Source: Gnetum montanum (Eukaryota; Streptophyta; Gnetopsida; Gnetales; Gnetaceae). From it: a DNA stretch of 64,000 bases. Shown in pieces: positions 22,568 to 33,500 of the stretch (position 1 is the stretch's first letter; each line of letters starts with the position of its first letter). The notes beneath the pieces are model-generated. The model was not told where the DNA came from. It searched no databases and was given only the letters and a program-made list of their open reading frames with translations. The translations under genes were made by a program, and so were the position numbers. The DNA lies in contig MNCI01018363.1 in the NCBI GenBank assembly GCA_015680685.1, positions 414,435 through 478,434 of the forward strand. The letters are read 5' to 3'.

Positions 22568-23316
22568 AGGAATTTTCTGCTTAGAGTTGCACATGCCTTG
22601 GCAAAGAAGGAAGTTACCTTGCTTGGCCTCAATATTAGATTAAGATAATGATTCATGTTCTTAAAGTAGGCTCTCTCCATCTTTTTTAGGGCATCATACT
22701 CCTTAAGCTTCACTTCATAGCACTACTAGACCCATTCTTTCTTTGCTTCATGGTCTACCTACATTAATATTTCCACCAACTTTACCCTAGTTTTTAAAAT
22801 TTCCAAGGCCTTTTCAAGCATCTCAATTGAGTAGGAGATGGTGATGTCTTTGATTTTTATGGTTGCATCTCCTTGTCAATTGTTCCAGAAGAGGTAGGTA
22901 TCTCCCATGTACCATTTACCACTGGTGGAGAGAATGGACCATAGAGGAGACCCTTGCAACTATGTTCAAATCTCTTCTAATGCTAACTCTAGGAGTAATC
23001 TGAAATTTAGCTCCTAAAGAATGGAGCTCTGAATTTCTCTATTATAGGTCTTTTTTAGACAAGCCTCTGTAAATATGACCTTAAAGTTAGCTCATGGCCT
23101 TGGCACCTCATCTTGTCTAGACTATCCTATTTCTATAGTGGGAATCTAACAAACACGTTTTACCTTGGCCTCTTTATGTAAGGGCATGCTAACATGGGTT
23201 GCTTCAGCTGCTTGCTCCAAGGGTTGTTGTTATTGATGTTGGCACCCTCCTCCTCATGGTTACTTTTCCTAGGGCTACGATGGTCCTCTTGCTTGCTGTC
23301 CTCTCTTGGGTTTCAT
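22568..23316 (-). pseudogene. ORF X of F1, 5' part
   Basis: ATG at 23316-23314 (MKPKRGQQARG frame; a neighbouring frame gives REDSKQEDHRSPRKSNHEE, a charged N-terminus). SGKWYMGDTYLFWNN near 22900 matches A's SNEKWYIKETTCSGATT, and SKVTSFFAKACATLSRKFL near 22590-22640 matches A's 15540-15600. It is cut at 22568. A 129-codon open frame (22324-22713) crosses the junction and so is partly antisense B. Confidence 0.6.
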
Positions 23317-25860
23317 TTGAAATCACAAACATAACCCAAGATTAGTTCTTGGGCACAACCATTTTGGTTTTTTAGATACCTTTCTAGGTTAGATTGAGTT
23401 ATTTTTATTAGTGAGACATTGAAATTTCATCGTTTAGTCCTTATTAAGTGATCACAAGCTTCTGATATTATTTTATTATCCTTTTATTCATGTTTTAATG
23501 GAGGTTGATTATTGATATTATCTCTTCTAATAATTAATTTAATATTATTTTAATATTTTATTCATGCAGAGTTAGAAAAATTTTCTATGAAACCCTAGTA
23601 TATAATGTCCCTATGATGTAAAGCATACCTTTGGTAGTTTAAGGATTGAAGAATGAGCAAATTCAAGTAAGTGGTTTCCAAGTTAGAGCTCTTAGAAGGT
23701 TCTTTAACTTTGAAAAATGGAAAAAAATCCTTTGGCATTTGGAAGAAATGGTGAAAATGAACTAAGTATCACACATATATATAGTAATTTTTTCTATGTG
23801 TCAATGGGGCTATGTCAATGCAGCTATTTGTAGATAGATTTTTCACTTGAAAATTAAAGAATTTTAGGCACATTTGGGGTTCAAATAAGAGCCAAATGAA
23901 AGCCAAAAAGCTAGAGAATCATAGCAAAAACATGAAAGAGAGTATGGTTTACCAAATAAATGTAATTAGAGCACATGGGATGAGTCGTTAAAGGATTATG
24001 ACATCCTATCCCCAGATGTCATGGAAAATGTCAAATAATTGATATATTAGACATTATGCATATAAAGAAAATATACCAAATCCACAATATATGTGATATT
24101 TGACATTATGTATAAAGGAAATAATAGAAAAAATGTAGAAAGAGAAAGAAAAGAATGCTTTATTGACATTGAATAGCATATCTAAATCGTGCCCCTAGAG
24201 TGTTCCTTGGGGTTTTCTTCCTCTGGCATCTATCCCTTAGAGGCAATCTAGCACTGCCACCATGGTTAGGCCTATACCTTGGCCAAAAGGAATGGCCAGT
24301 CCACTTCCTGTCCCTCTTCACTTAACTCCCATGACTTGCCTATACCAGCTCTGCCACTCCATGTTAGCATGACCTCTAACCTTGGGTATAAATTCCTTAG
24401 GTCAAACCCCCAAAGGTTACCTTAAGAGACATGTTTGTTATTACAACATGTCCTTTTAGGTCTTCTTAAGATGATAATAACACTTTTTATGAAGAGACAC
24501 CATCTTTACTAAGCAACAACATCATTTGGAAATGGGGATGTGACAAGTATGATGTAAAGATAGGGAAAAACTCTATATTTTAAGTTTATCAAGATGATTG
24601 AGTATGTAATTGCACTATGGTTAGGGAATCAAGCTTAAGATAAACCACAAGAGATACAAGTGGATCCTCCCCAAAGTAAGTAGATGCCTAATAAACACTT
24701 GTATATCTACATCACAAGGATTCTATAGGCATCGAGGATGAAAAATGATTACTTTAATGTTAATTTGCATACCCATATGAGGAATTAATTCACCATGGTA
24801 TAGGTAGTGAGGGGGTAGAAACTGGAGTGAGTGAATGGTAGATAGAGAATGATGGATGGATAATCTACATCCTGGGGATCCAAGATCCTTGGTAAAATTT
24901 ATGATTAAGGTGATTTTATACTAGTTTTTTTCAAGTCTAGACCAAGTCCATTCCAATTATATGATCTTGCATTGGCATATCCCTCCTCTTCTACCATCAA
25001 CAACCCATGGCAACAAAAAAGGACAATCATTCAAAGAGAAGAATGAAGTAGGTAGGGCCTTAATTAGAGGGGTGATTTCAGGCATGGATAACATGTCTTT
25101 TTAGCCCCATAACAAATGCTTGTAACCCATTATATTATCTAAGGGGTGTGCTTTGAATTCTCATTATTGTGTTTGTTTAGAAAACCACACCATGCAAAGA
25201 CATGCTTCCTTTCTATGGTTCATAATAGAAGTGATGATATAGCTATAAAGATCTATGAAACTACATAAGGAAGTTGATACAAGGATACATAAAATCCCCT
25301 TGAGATTACACCCTTTTCCATTTCCACTTGATCCTTTCATAGTTCATTTGGCAATAAGATCACATGTTAATTTATGTTTTAATGTGAAAGAACTCCCATG
25401 GTCCCATGATTTAAACTCTTCATGAAACAAATGAAGTGGATGAATGTCATGAGCTCACTACCTAATACCACTAGAAAATTGACAAACTATTAGTAGAAAA
25501 CATAATCTAAGGACAAATTTAGCCTTTTTGTAATCAATCATAACTTTGATAGTTGCATTTAAAAAAATTTAAAATTTCATGGTAGAAATGGATCAAAATA
25601 TGAGATTTCAAGTAAGAGTAAATGAGCACAATAAGAAAAGAAGAGAATAACAAAGAAAATAAATATATATATAATAGTCAAGAAAATATTAGGAAAATGG
25701 AAAACATACAAAGACCATTGTAAAAAAGAAAAATCTTTATCCTCATTAAAATCCATGGTAGATCGATATCTCCCCCACAACTAAGTTGTAAGGAGGAGAT
25801 TTAAAAAATGGATTGTGCTTGTTCTTAATTAAAGGAGTTAGTGTTGTTGGTGGTTACTTG
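23317..25860 (-). other. Integrase-to-X spacer of F1
   Basis: On the minus strand this shares with A and C the 'gaattcaaagcacaccccttag' phrase (about 25160-25140) and the 'ggatcc(a/t)cttg' phrase (near 24670). The block 24180-24450 is richer in GC and has no counterpart I could see in A. It may be a small insertion. No protein supported. Confidence 0.5.
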
Positions 25861-25869
25861 GGATTCCAT

Positions 25870-26770
25870 GAATGATTTAAGTTGTTAGATGTTGAATAAC
25901 ATGTGCTTTTGAGGGCTTTCTAGATATTAAATTATCATAGCCCTAGAAGGAAAATTTGAATGGATAATGTAAGGTCCTTTTCATAATGTTTGGAACTTTT
26001 CTATAAGCACATGCATGAGATTCAAATAAATAACCTCATCTCTCTATTTGAAAGTAATTTTTCTAATCTGTGAGCTATGACATTGCTTATTTTGTGTCAT
26101 ATACACTTCATTTATCATTAATGCTACTCTTTTGTTTTCATGTAGTATGTTAAGTATCATGACTTATTCTCTTTATGCTAGGTTAATATCTATGTCAAGT
26201 TCATAGGTAGTTGTAAGCATATAAATTTCAATTTGAATTATAAGTTTCAATAACTTTTCATACATTAACTCATAGGGAGAGTAGCCTATAAGAAGTTTTC
26301 ATGTTGAACGGTATGCTCAAAGGGCATAGTTAGGTTTCGTGCTTCAATCTTTCCTATATCTATTGATGGTTTGCATTAGCATTCCTCTGATATCCCTATT
26401 AGTGATCTCTACTTAATTGTTAGTTTGGGAATGATAAGATGTTGTAAGTTTATGGTACACCCCTAAGCATTGCATTAACTTGTGAAAAGTAGAACCTATG
26501 AAATGTGTAAATTAGTGCTTTGGACATACCAAACCTGTTTACCACTTTTTGTTGAAAAAATTAGGCTCTTGTGGTAGATGTACAATTAAATATGGCCATA
26601 GCTTTAGCACATTTGGTGTAGTAGTTAACAACAACACAATGTAGACTTTTCCATTAGACATGGAAGTTATGGGTCCCCTGAAATCAATACCCTAAAGGTT
26701 ATAAAGCTCTAATGCTTGAATTCACTATTGGGATCCTTCCATTCAAGTTGTCATTTCTCCATGTTATTTA
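25870..26770 (-). pseudogene. Integrase of F1
   Basis: Minus strand: GPITSMSNGKVYIV near 26670, HFIGSTFHKLMQCLGVYHKL near 26480, ITNRDIRGMLMQTINRYRKD near 26390, KLLIGYSPYELMYEKLLKL near 26290, and the C-terminal KGPYIIHSNFPSRA near 25960. Each aligns with A's 11960-12680. The HHCC finger is missing; a TA repeat lies just outside. Confidence 0.8.
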
Positions 26771-26812
26771 ATCAAGATTTAATATATAAACTTTAGAGAT
26801 CATAATTTTGAC

Positions 26813-26832
26813 TATATATATATATATATAGT
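26813..26832. repeat. TA microsatellite
   Basis: A run of alternating TA between F1 and F2. A second run lies at 27038-27066 inside the end of F2 integrase. Confidence 0.9.
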
Positions 26833-26939
26833 AATTTATAATTAATATTACAACACCTTTGAGCACAAGACTTATACTAAACTTTATGAAGAGGACATGC
26901 TTCTTTTAGATCATAGCTAGCCACAATGTTCAGATTTTT

Positions 26940-27800
26940 TCTTAGGTTTGTTCTTTTTTTTGAAAAATAGAAAGGGGATGGTGAAAAGGAGTAAGGAAAA
27001 ATAAGATGAATTGAGGAAAATTAGAAAAAGGTAGAAATATATCTATATATATATATATATATATATCAATTTGGGGGAAATGGGTAAATTCCTTGTAAAT
27101 TTTAATTTCTTTGACCCTTTTAAGTTCTAAATTCCAAATTGAGATTAAATGTTCATTAGTTGGTAAATAATTCAAGAAAAACTGATATGTAGGAATTTGC
27201 AAATTTATTGGCAATATTGCTTCTTGTCTATATACCAAGTCATATGGTGTAGTTTTTATTGACTCTTTATAATAGATTTTGTTAGCTCATACTACCCATT
27301 TTAATTATTCATGCCATGTTTGTGGATTTTGAATTATCATCTTCTTAATTCCATAAATATTATTTTATTAAATTACTTAACTAAACCATTACCTTGTCGA
27401 TAATATTTAGTTATAGCTTTGATAATACTATTATGCTCTCTAGCCCAATTTGTGAACTCTATAAAGATAAAGGTGGGTCCATTATCCACTACTAAAGCAT
27501 AAGGATATCCATATCTAGAAATTATCTCATTTTCTAAAAAGAAAATAACTTCATGAGATGTTGTAGTTTTAGTTGCTTTTGCTTCCACCCAACATGTTCA
27601 ATAATCAATGGTTGTTAAGATAAACTTATGTTACGTTGTTGATAATGGATTAATCACTCCAATAAAATCTAAATCCCATTGCACAAATGTTCTAGTTCCT
27701 ATTATAGGTTGTAAAGGGGTTAAACTTTTGGAATCTTTACTTTTAAATATTTGACATTGTACATAAGTTTTAACTAGGTTGTAAGCATTGTTAATCTTAG
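26940..27800 (-). pseudogene. Integrase of F2
   Basis: EAKATKTTTSHEVIFFLENE, SRYGYPYALVVDNGPTFI (second catalytic Asp in DNG), then NSIIKAITKYYRQGNGLVK at 27588-27373. The C-terminal half has MVYRQEAILPINLQIP (27238 on), ending in a TA-repeat-derived DIYIYIYIDI stretch that is probably not original. Frames are broken between the parts. Confidence 0.85.
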
Positions 27801-27979
27801 TGGGCCAATAGTAACCTACCCTTGTGATTTTATGTACTAATAAGCAATATCCTATGTGTCCTTCCTCATTTATTTGCTTTAAAGCATTGTTAGCTTGTTA
27901 TTTGTCAAAGAATTTAAGGTATATTCCTTGGAAATTCTTCCTAAAAAACTCACCACTAATTAGAGTAAACTTAGAACAT

Positions 27980-28640
27980 TTAGATACTAAAAGCTTTCTT
28001 ATATCTACGTAAATCTAAAGTACAACCATGAAAGGCTAAATAAAATTTAATATCATTGTACCATGGGTCATATAATTGGTTAGGAGTGAATGAGATATCA
28101 TTCTCCTCATCAATGGATAGTATGTGAAGTGATATTGATTCTTTATCTTTAGGTAAATCACAATTTTCTAAAGTTGAGGCTTTTACTATTAGCTTTGCAA
28201 GACTAGTTCCTCTAAATAACTTAGCTACTTTCCATTGAATATTAAATTCTTGTAATTTCATAACCCATTTAGCACATTTTTCACTAGGATCTTGTAATTT
28301 GGCTAATGCAATGGTGGCTGAATCAATAACAATAACAAAAAATTTTGCATTTAACAAATAGTAGTGAAATTTCTTTATGACATTAACCACTACAATTTTT
28401 TTTATACAAGTGAATATTTTAGCTCTACATCTTTCAAAGGTGCAAACATGAAAGCTATAGGCCTTTCACCTTGATTAACAATATATTTGGTTAAGATAGC
28501 AGTGACAGTAACATCACTACAAAACATATATAAAAGAAAATCATTTTCTTACCAAGGAGAACCTAAAATAGGGGCATCTATAATGGCATATTTAATGGCA
28601 GTGAAAGCATTTTTTCCTTTCTTTTATCCAATGCACATTA
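27980..28640 (-). pseudogene. RNase H of F2
   Basis: A 136-codon open frame (28390-27980) holds KFHYYLLNAKFFVIVIDSAT, AKWVMKLQEFNIQWKVAK and PWYNDIKFYLAFHGCTLDLR, the RNase H end and the connection to integrase. Upstream are APILGSPW and ERPIAFMFAPLKDVELKY. The combination matches a widespread plant gypsy polyprotein type. Catalytic acids cannot be assigned with certainty. Confidence 0.75.
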
Positions 28641-29503
28641 CTATCTTTCTTAAGCATCTCATTTAATGGTCTAACTAATTTCACATAAATAGGGATAAAT
28701 CATCTAGAAAAAATAATTTTCCCAAAGAAGAACCTTAAAATAGCATTTACTCACTTGGGATCAATCAAAATCCCTTCGTTAATTACTATATGACCAAAAA
28801 ATTTATCACTTTGAACACCAAAGATGGATGTCTTTGCATTTCATGTGACACCAAACTATCTACATATTATGAAAATATTTCTAAGGTCTCTAAAGGTATG
28901 TACTCCTAATATTTAAAGAAAATAGCTAAATCATCTAGATAAATGATAATTACCCACTTCTTTCCTACTGATGGTGGATCACCAAAAAGAAATGATTTTC
29001 CATCATGTTGATGAGAAGGAAAGGTATCTTCAAAAATTTCTTCACATTCACTAAAATATTGATAATATTGAATGGGATATGTATAAGCAAAAGGATTTAT
29101 TTCTGAAACCTTACTCACATCATCATTCATAATATATTCTCCACGTCCAACTTCAATAACTCCAATATAAAGATTAGTATTTTGGCTTTCCAAAGATTGA
29201 TTTTGTTGATTAAAAGTCGTTACTACATGGTTATAAAAATTTTCTCTTAGTATAACAACATATTCATATTTTTCTTTTATAGGAATTAATAATTTTAAAA
29301 ATTCTAATCTAAAGAAGCCCCCAAACTGGGTTTTGAAAGTCTTAGATAGAAGCACATCATAAGTAGGTGACATGTCAACTACTAAAATATTTGTATAACA
29401 TGTGAATGTAGGGTATTGTTTAAGTTATATTTTCACTCCTTTTAATGACCCTACCATAGGTACATTAGATCCATCAAGTTGTATCACACTTCTTACCTGT
29501 GGT
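28640..29503 (-). pseudogene. Protease end and deleted RT of F2
   Basis: 29503-29200 gives VIQLDGSNVPMVGSLKGVKI and MSPTYDVLLSKTFKTQFGGF, the flap and C-terminal part of a retropepsin. A 155-codon open frame (29373-28906) then passes through a linker straight to WVIIIYLDDLAIFF: the RT active-site YLDD is present while the fingers and palm before it are missing. Downstream (28870-28640) the RT thumb region reads FGVQSDKFFGHIVINEGILI and LVRPLNEMLKKDSNVHWI. So an in-frame deletion removed most of RT. Confidence 0.75.
29499..29503. repeat. Target site duplication of G, left copy
   Basis: GTGGT before G; ATGGT follows G at 47906-47910, four of five identical. Confidence 0.75.
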
Positions 29504-29739
29504 TGAAACACCACAAAATTCCGAGCTTAGTACTTTTCCAACAAGAGTCGAGCTAAGTCATGACATTCCCCAGCATGACTAAAGCTTCAGGGCCCCGCAG
29601 ACAACTTCTAGCAGAGTCAAATCCAATGAGGAGCAGTTCCTTGGGAGCCGTCGACGGCCACGACAACATCCGATATCAAACATGGCAACTTCGGAGCTCA
29701 AAGTACTTAGTTTATACTAAGTATGCATTTTCAGCATAT

Positions 29740-30150
29740 ACACCCAGTCTATACGCCCCAGATTGCATCACAGCGTATACGCCCAACGTAAACGTCCAGC
29801 GTACATGCCTCACATGTACGCTCAGCAGGTACGACTGATGTGTACTCCCAGCATGCAATCCCCGAAGACGGCATGGAAACGGCACTGCAAAACAAGATTT
29901 GGTACAAGGCAGCAATTCATATGAACAGAGTAACCATCAGCGTATACGCTTGAAAAATAGCATATATGCCCAGCGTATACGCCTAGCAGACAAAGTATAC
30001 ATTCTCAATGTATACGCCCAACATTCTTAGCATATATGCCCAGCGTATACGCCCAACAGGCTCAACGTATACGCCCAACATATATGTCCTAACTGCTCAG
30101 TGTATACGCCCAGAGTCTACGCCCACCAGATATAGCGTATACACCCAGTA
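29740..30150. repeat. GTATAC palindrome cluster, 5' LTR of G
   Basis: Irregularly spaced copies of CAGCGTATACGCCCA and variants; GCGTATACGC is a perfect 10-base palindrome. Exact GTATAC cores are at 29775, 29942, 29975, 29995, 30010, 30045, 30067, 30102 and 30137. All lie upstream of the TATA box, in U3, as expected of enhancer or repressor sites. Confidence 0.85.
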
Positions 30151-30242
30151 GACACAGCATCTTGTACACTTGTAAATTTTATTCTTTCTCACCAGGTCAA
30201 TGCACCACGTATCACCCAACCCGAGTCTAACGTCTAAACCTG

Positions 30243-30250
30243 TATAAAAA
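30243..30250 (+). promoter_or_regulatory. TATA box of G 5' LTR
   Basis: TATAAAAA about 100 bases after the last GTATAC copy. It is conserved at 47304-47311 in the 3' LTR. Transcription would start some 30 bases further on. Confidence 0.7.
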
Positions 30251-30849
30251 TCCCAATTTTTTACTAGAACTAGGTCGGTTGGCAATTTTGAGCAAACTAG
30301 AGAGAAACACAGAGACACTACGAACCAAAGTAGAAACCCTGTATGCTAGACCTCAACCTTGTACGCTAAGCATATAGCATCTACGCTGTTCCTGCAGTCT
30401 GAACCAGTATCCAGTCATCCCTGCATCCATCGGGGTTATTCATCCGCCTTGTGTCAAAGCCACATCTGCATTAGACCGGTGCATTGTAACTCTCATTTTT
30501 GCAATAATATTGCTACATTTTCTTCCTAAAATTTGTTACAATTTTTCATTAATTTTTGCATGTTTACTATTTATGCCCTCATACGTTCACGCTTTGTTTA
30601 CACCAGTTACGCTGTTTACATTTTGTTTTACATCTGTTACGTTGTTTACATATAACCTAGTGTATAGCACATCGGTGTACGTTTGGGGAAATCCTTGCCT
30701 AATCCACGTGCGGACCACTTAAGGTACTCTGCCTTCACCAATTCCAGCTTGCCCTCAAGTGAAGGTAGGATCTTCTATACGTGTCTGGAGATCTCTCGGT
30801 TTCTGTTTCCTTCTAGCCGGAGACCGAAAATTTCAGATAGTACAGAAAT

Positions 30850-30866
30850 TGACGCTAGAAGGAGGG
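30850..30866 (+). promoter_or_regulatory. Primer binding site of G (tRNA-Asn type)
   Basis: TGACGCTAGAAGGAGGG matches the complement of the plant tRNA-Asn 3' end, as I recall it, in 16 of 17 positions. It lies five bases inside the LTR. Confidence 0.8.
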
Positions 30867-31583
30867 CATCTACTTAAAACTTACTATGCCTCAGAGCTCC
30901 CGGCGTCTATGCTGCTGAGTTTAAGAGTTCCTAGCATTTACGCTACTGACCATACGCCAACCTTGTCTACAAAATTCCCAGCGTCTACACTGTTGAGTTT
31001 ATGTTGTAGGCTCTACGCTGTAGACTCTATTTACATTGTACGTTGACCTTGTCTACGCTGCTAAGTATACGCTCTTCAGCATACGCTACACACTTTACGC
31101 TGTAGACTTTGTTTACGCTGCACACAAGAACTTTGTTTACGCCGCTGACATATACGCTACATACTTTATGCTGTAGACTTTGTCTACGATGCACACAAGA
31201 ACTTTGTTTACGCTGTTGACATATACGCTACACACTTTACGTTGTAGACTTTGTCTGCGTTGCACACAAGACTCTATCTATGCTGCCGACCTATACGCTG
31301 CTGTTAAGTTTACGCTGCACCCTCTATGTTGTAGACTCTGTCTACACTATATGCTGACTCTATCTACGCCATTCGGCATACGCTACATGCTCTACGCTGT
31401 AGACTCCATCTGCGCTACTTAGCATATATGTTGTATACCTATACGCTATCACTATACGCTAGTTGTTGAAGCCTATATGGTGAGACCTAGTTTATATGCT
31501 GTATGCCATGAACGTAGGTTTACGCTGTTCTAAGTATACCAGTTTCATACCCCTTCACTGTATCGTAGTCTCAACCATTCATC
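30867..31583 (+). repeat. Repeat-rich leader of G
   Basis: Untranslated leader full of TACGCTG and TATACGCT phrases. Three tandem units of 71, 71 and 70 bases occupy 31081-31151, 31152-31222 and 31223-31292; each starts ATACGCTACA and contains 'tgtagactttgt'. The half-motif TACGCTG links the leader to the LTR palindromes. Confidence 0.8.
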
Positions 31584-33500
31584 ATGAACACCACAAACTC
31601 CACTGCTACAACCACCCAGGTCACAGACATCGTAGGCACCATGGCCATTCAATAGCCCATGGTACAAACCACAGTGGGGCCCAGCCGTTCTCTTAGATTG
31701 CAAGGGAGGAACCCATCGTCTAACGTCATAACTCAGGAGAAATACAACATCATATGCATGAAAATACAAGCCGGCCTAACCATGGACCAAACTGAGATGG
31801 AGGTTAAAAGATAATTCGAATTGTTTCATAGGGGAGGACATGAGTTCATCCCGACACCATACGATATCATTCCTCTCCTAGAGAATTACTCTGAGCTTAT
31901 CTCTCAGCTCCTACTACTAAAGAATCAACCCCTAGACCAGTCTGTGCCAAATCCCCAATTGGAAGAGGAGGATGACTTCGCAGCTCAATCCGAGCATGAG
32001 GATTCATATCACACCCTCAGCCCACAAACATATACAAATCCGTTGTTTCACCCATTCACGAGCGAAACTAGGTCCCTCCAGCCATTCAAAATCATGCAAG
32101 CACATGTGCCTCAACAAGAGGCACCCACTCTCATCCCCATTCCTCTGGCAACCGATGTTCAAGTCAATACGCTTCCCCTCACAATTCCTCCTACGGCCAC
32201 GGTACCCCCGTTCTTACAAGTACAACCTCCTCAAAATAATGTAGGGGCAACCTTCCCGCCCCGAGTGATCAGGATGCCACATGTACCTCCTTCTACATCT
32301 GCTCACTATATCCCCTGGATCCAAACCCACAGACCCCCTTTCACCATTGTAACCCAACAAGTTCAGGGGATTCCTACACAAAACATGACCAGGCAATGGG
32401 CAGCGATTGGTGCTCAACCGCATCAACCCCTTCACTATAACATACCACCTCACACAATTTCACTGGCCAACATCCCTCAAGGACAACCACAACAACAACA
32501 ACCCCTTGCCTACAATGTGCTGCCTCTAGTACCACCCACCACAAACATTCCACAAACGCAGCCTCCAACTACACAACTTTCAGCCTTCCAGCCCACTATT
32601 CAACAATCTAACATGTATACCGTACAACATCCCCAACTTGCCATCTCACCTAGCACCCAAGACTGGGCTGATGCTAAAAAGCTAATGCAGGAACTAACCG
32701 ATGAGGTTAAACGCCTCAAGATAGCTACCGACAGAGAGCTGAAGGTTGTAGATTTTTATCACGATGACCCTATCGGCTCTTCAGTTCTGCCCCTAACATT
32801 ACCCAATGGTGTATCATTACCTATGCTAACTAAATACAATGGGGATACAGACCCCAATGCTCACCTTATAACATTTAGACTAGAATGTGCATTACTTCAG
32901 GTGTGGCCACATGCCAGTTTATGAGTGTTCCCTATGTCCCTCGCAGGGAGAGCACTTGATTGGTATCGGGCCTTGATAAGAAACTCAATATTTTCTCTAG
33001 AGGAGTTGTTACATCAATTCGTTACCAGGTTCAAGTATAACTTGAAACCTGAAGCAACACTTGATAGCCTTATAAGGGTCAAACAAGCACCTCTTGAACC
33101 CGTACAAAAATTCATCCAAAGGTGGAGTGCTGCTCTCAATGAGCTCCATGAGCCGATCCCAGAGACGTATCTCCTCACCATTCTAAAGGGGGCTGTTAAC
33201 GACTTTTTCAAATCCAAGTTATATTATCTCAATGCACGTAACCTCAATCAAGCCTTTGTATAGATTAAAAACATAGAGGAGGCAGCCCAAAATAGCCATG
33301 ATCCTGCGTATTTAGCCTTTAAGAATCAACATAGTAAGAAAGATAAAGAAAAGGCTAAAACAACGATAGCGGCAGTAACGGAAATGCAGCAAGAAAATGT
33401 GGGACAACAAAACAAACTATCTGTGGCCCTACTAATTACGCTAAACCCACTCCCACCACTGCACCAGAATCATCCTCATCACAGAGCCCAACATTGAATC
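31584..33500 (+). pseudogene. gag of G
   Basis: ATG at 31584 (MNTTNSTATT) is the best start, in frame with the long open part 31821-32924. In-frame stops are TAG near 31653, TAA at 31812, TGA at 32922 and TAG at 33261. After a Pro/Gln-rich N-terminal half (32100-32640), the Retrotrans_gag core runs from TKYNGDTDPNAHLITF (32830) through MSLAGRALDWYRALIRNSIF to PETYLLTILKGAVNDFFKSK (33160-33220). It ends in a Lys-rich segment (KNQHSKKDKEKAKTT, 33320). It would form the particle shell. Confidence 0.9.

Larger units (their letters stand above)
22568..26770 (-). mobile_element. Fragment F1: inverted 3' half of an A/B-family element
   Basis: Minus strand, in order: integrase after the zinc finger (26770-25870), spacer (25860-23317), ORF X (23316-22568, broken mid-ORF). 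It begins about where B's pol ends, at the integrase finger. It may be B's own 3' half turned round, or a second copy. There is no LTR at either edge. Confidence 0.75.
26790..29503 (-). mobile_element. Element F2, pol part (gypsy of another lineage)
   Basis: Minus strand: protease end (29503-29200), remnant of RT (28960-28640), RNase H (28640-27980), integrase (27790-26940). It is cut at 29503 by G and continues at 47906-49075. RNase H and protease types differ from A/B: the RNase H reads AKWVMKLQEFNIQWKVAK rather than the A/B pattern. Most of the RT is missing. No LTR identified. Confidence 0.8.
29504..30844 (+). repeat. 5' LTR of G (1341 bp)
   Basis: Begins TGAAACACC and ends AGTACA. It aligns along its length with 46587-47905. 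It contains about nine exact GTATAC cores between 29775 and 30142, a TATA box at 30243-30250, and a T-rich distal part. Open frames inside it are not genes. Confidence 0.95.

Noticed and set aside
29740-30150. CRISPR-like or satellite array
   Set aside because: The repeats are short palindromes with irregular spacing inside an LTR. There are no uniform spacers, and the DNA is plant.
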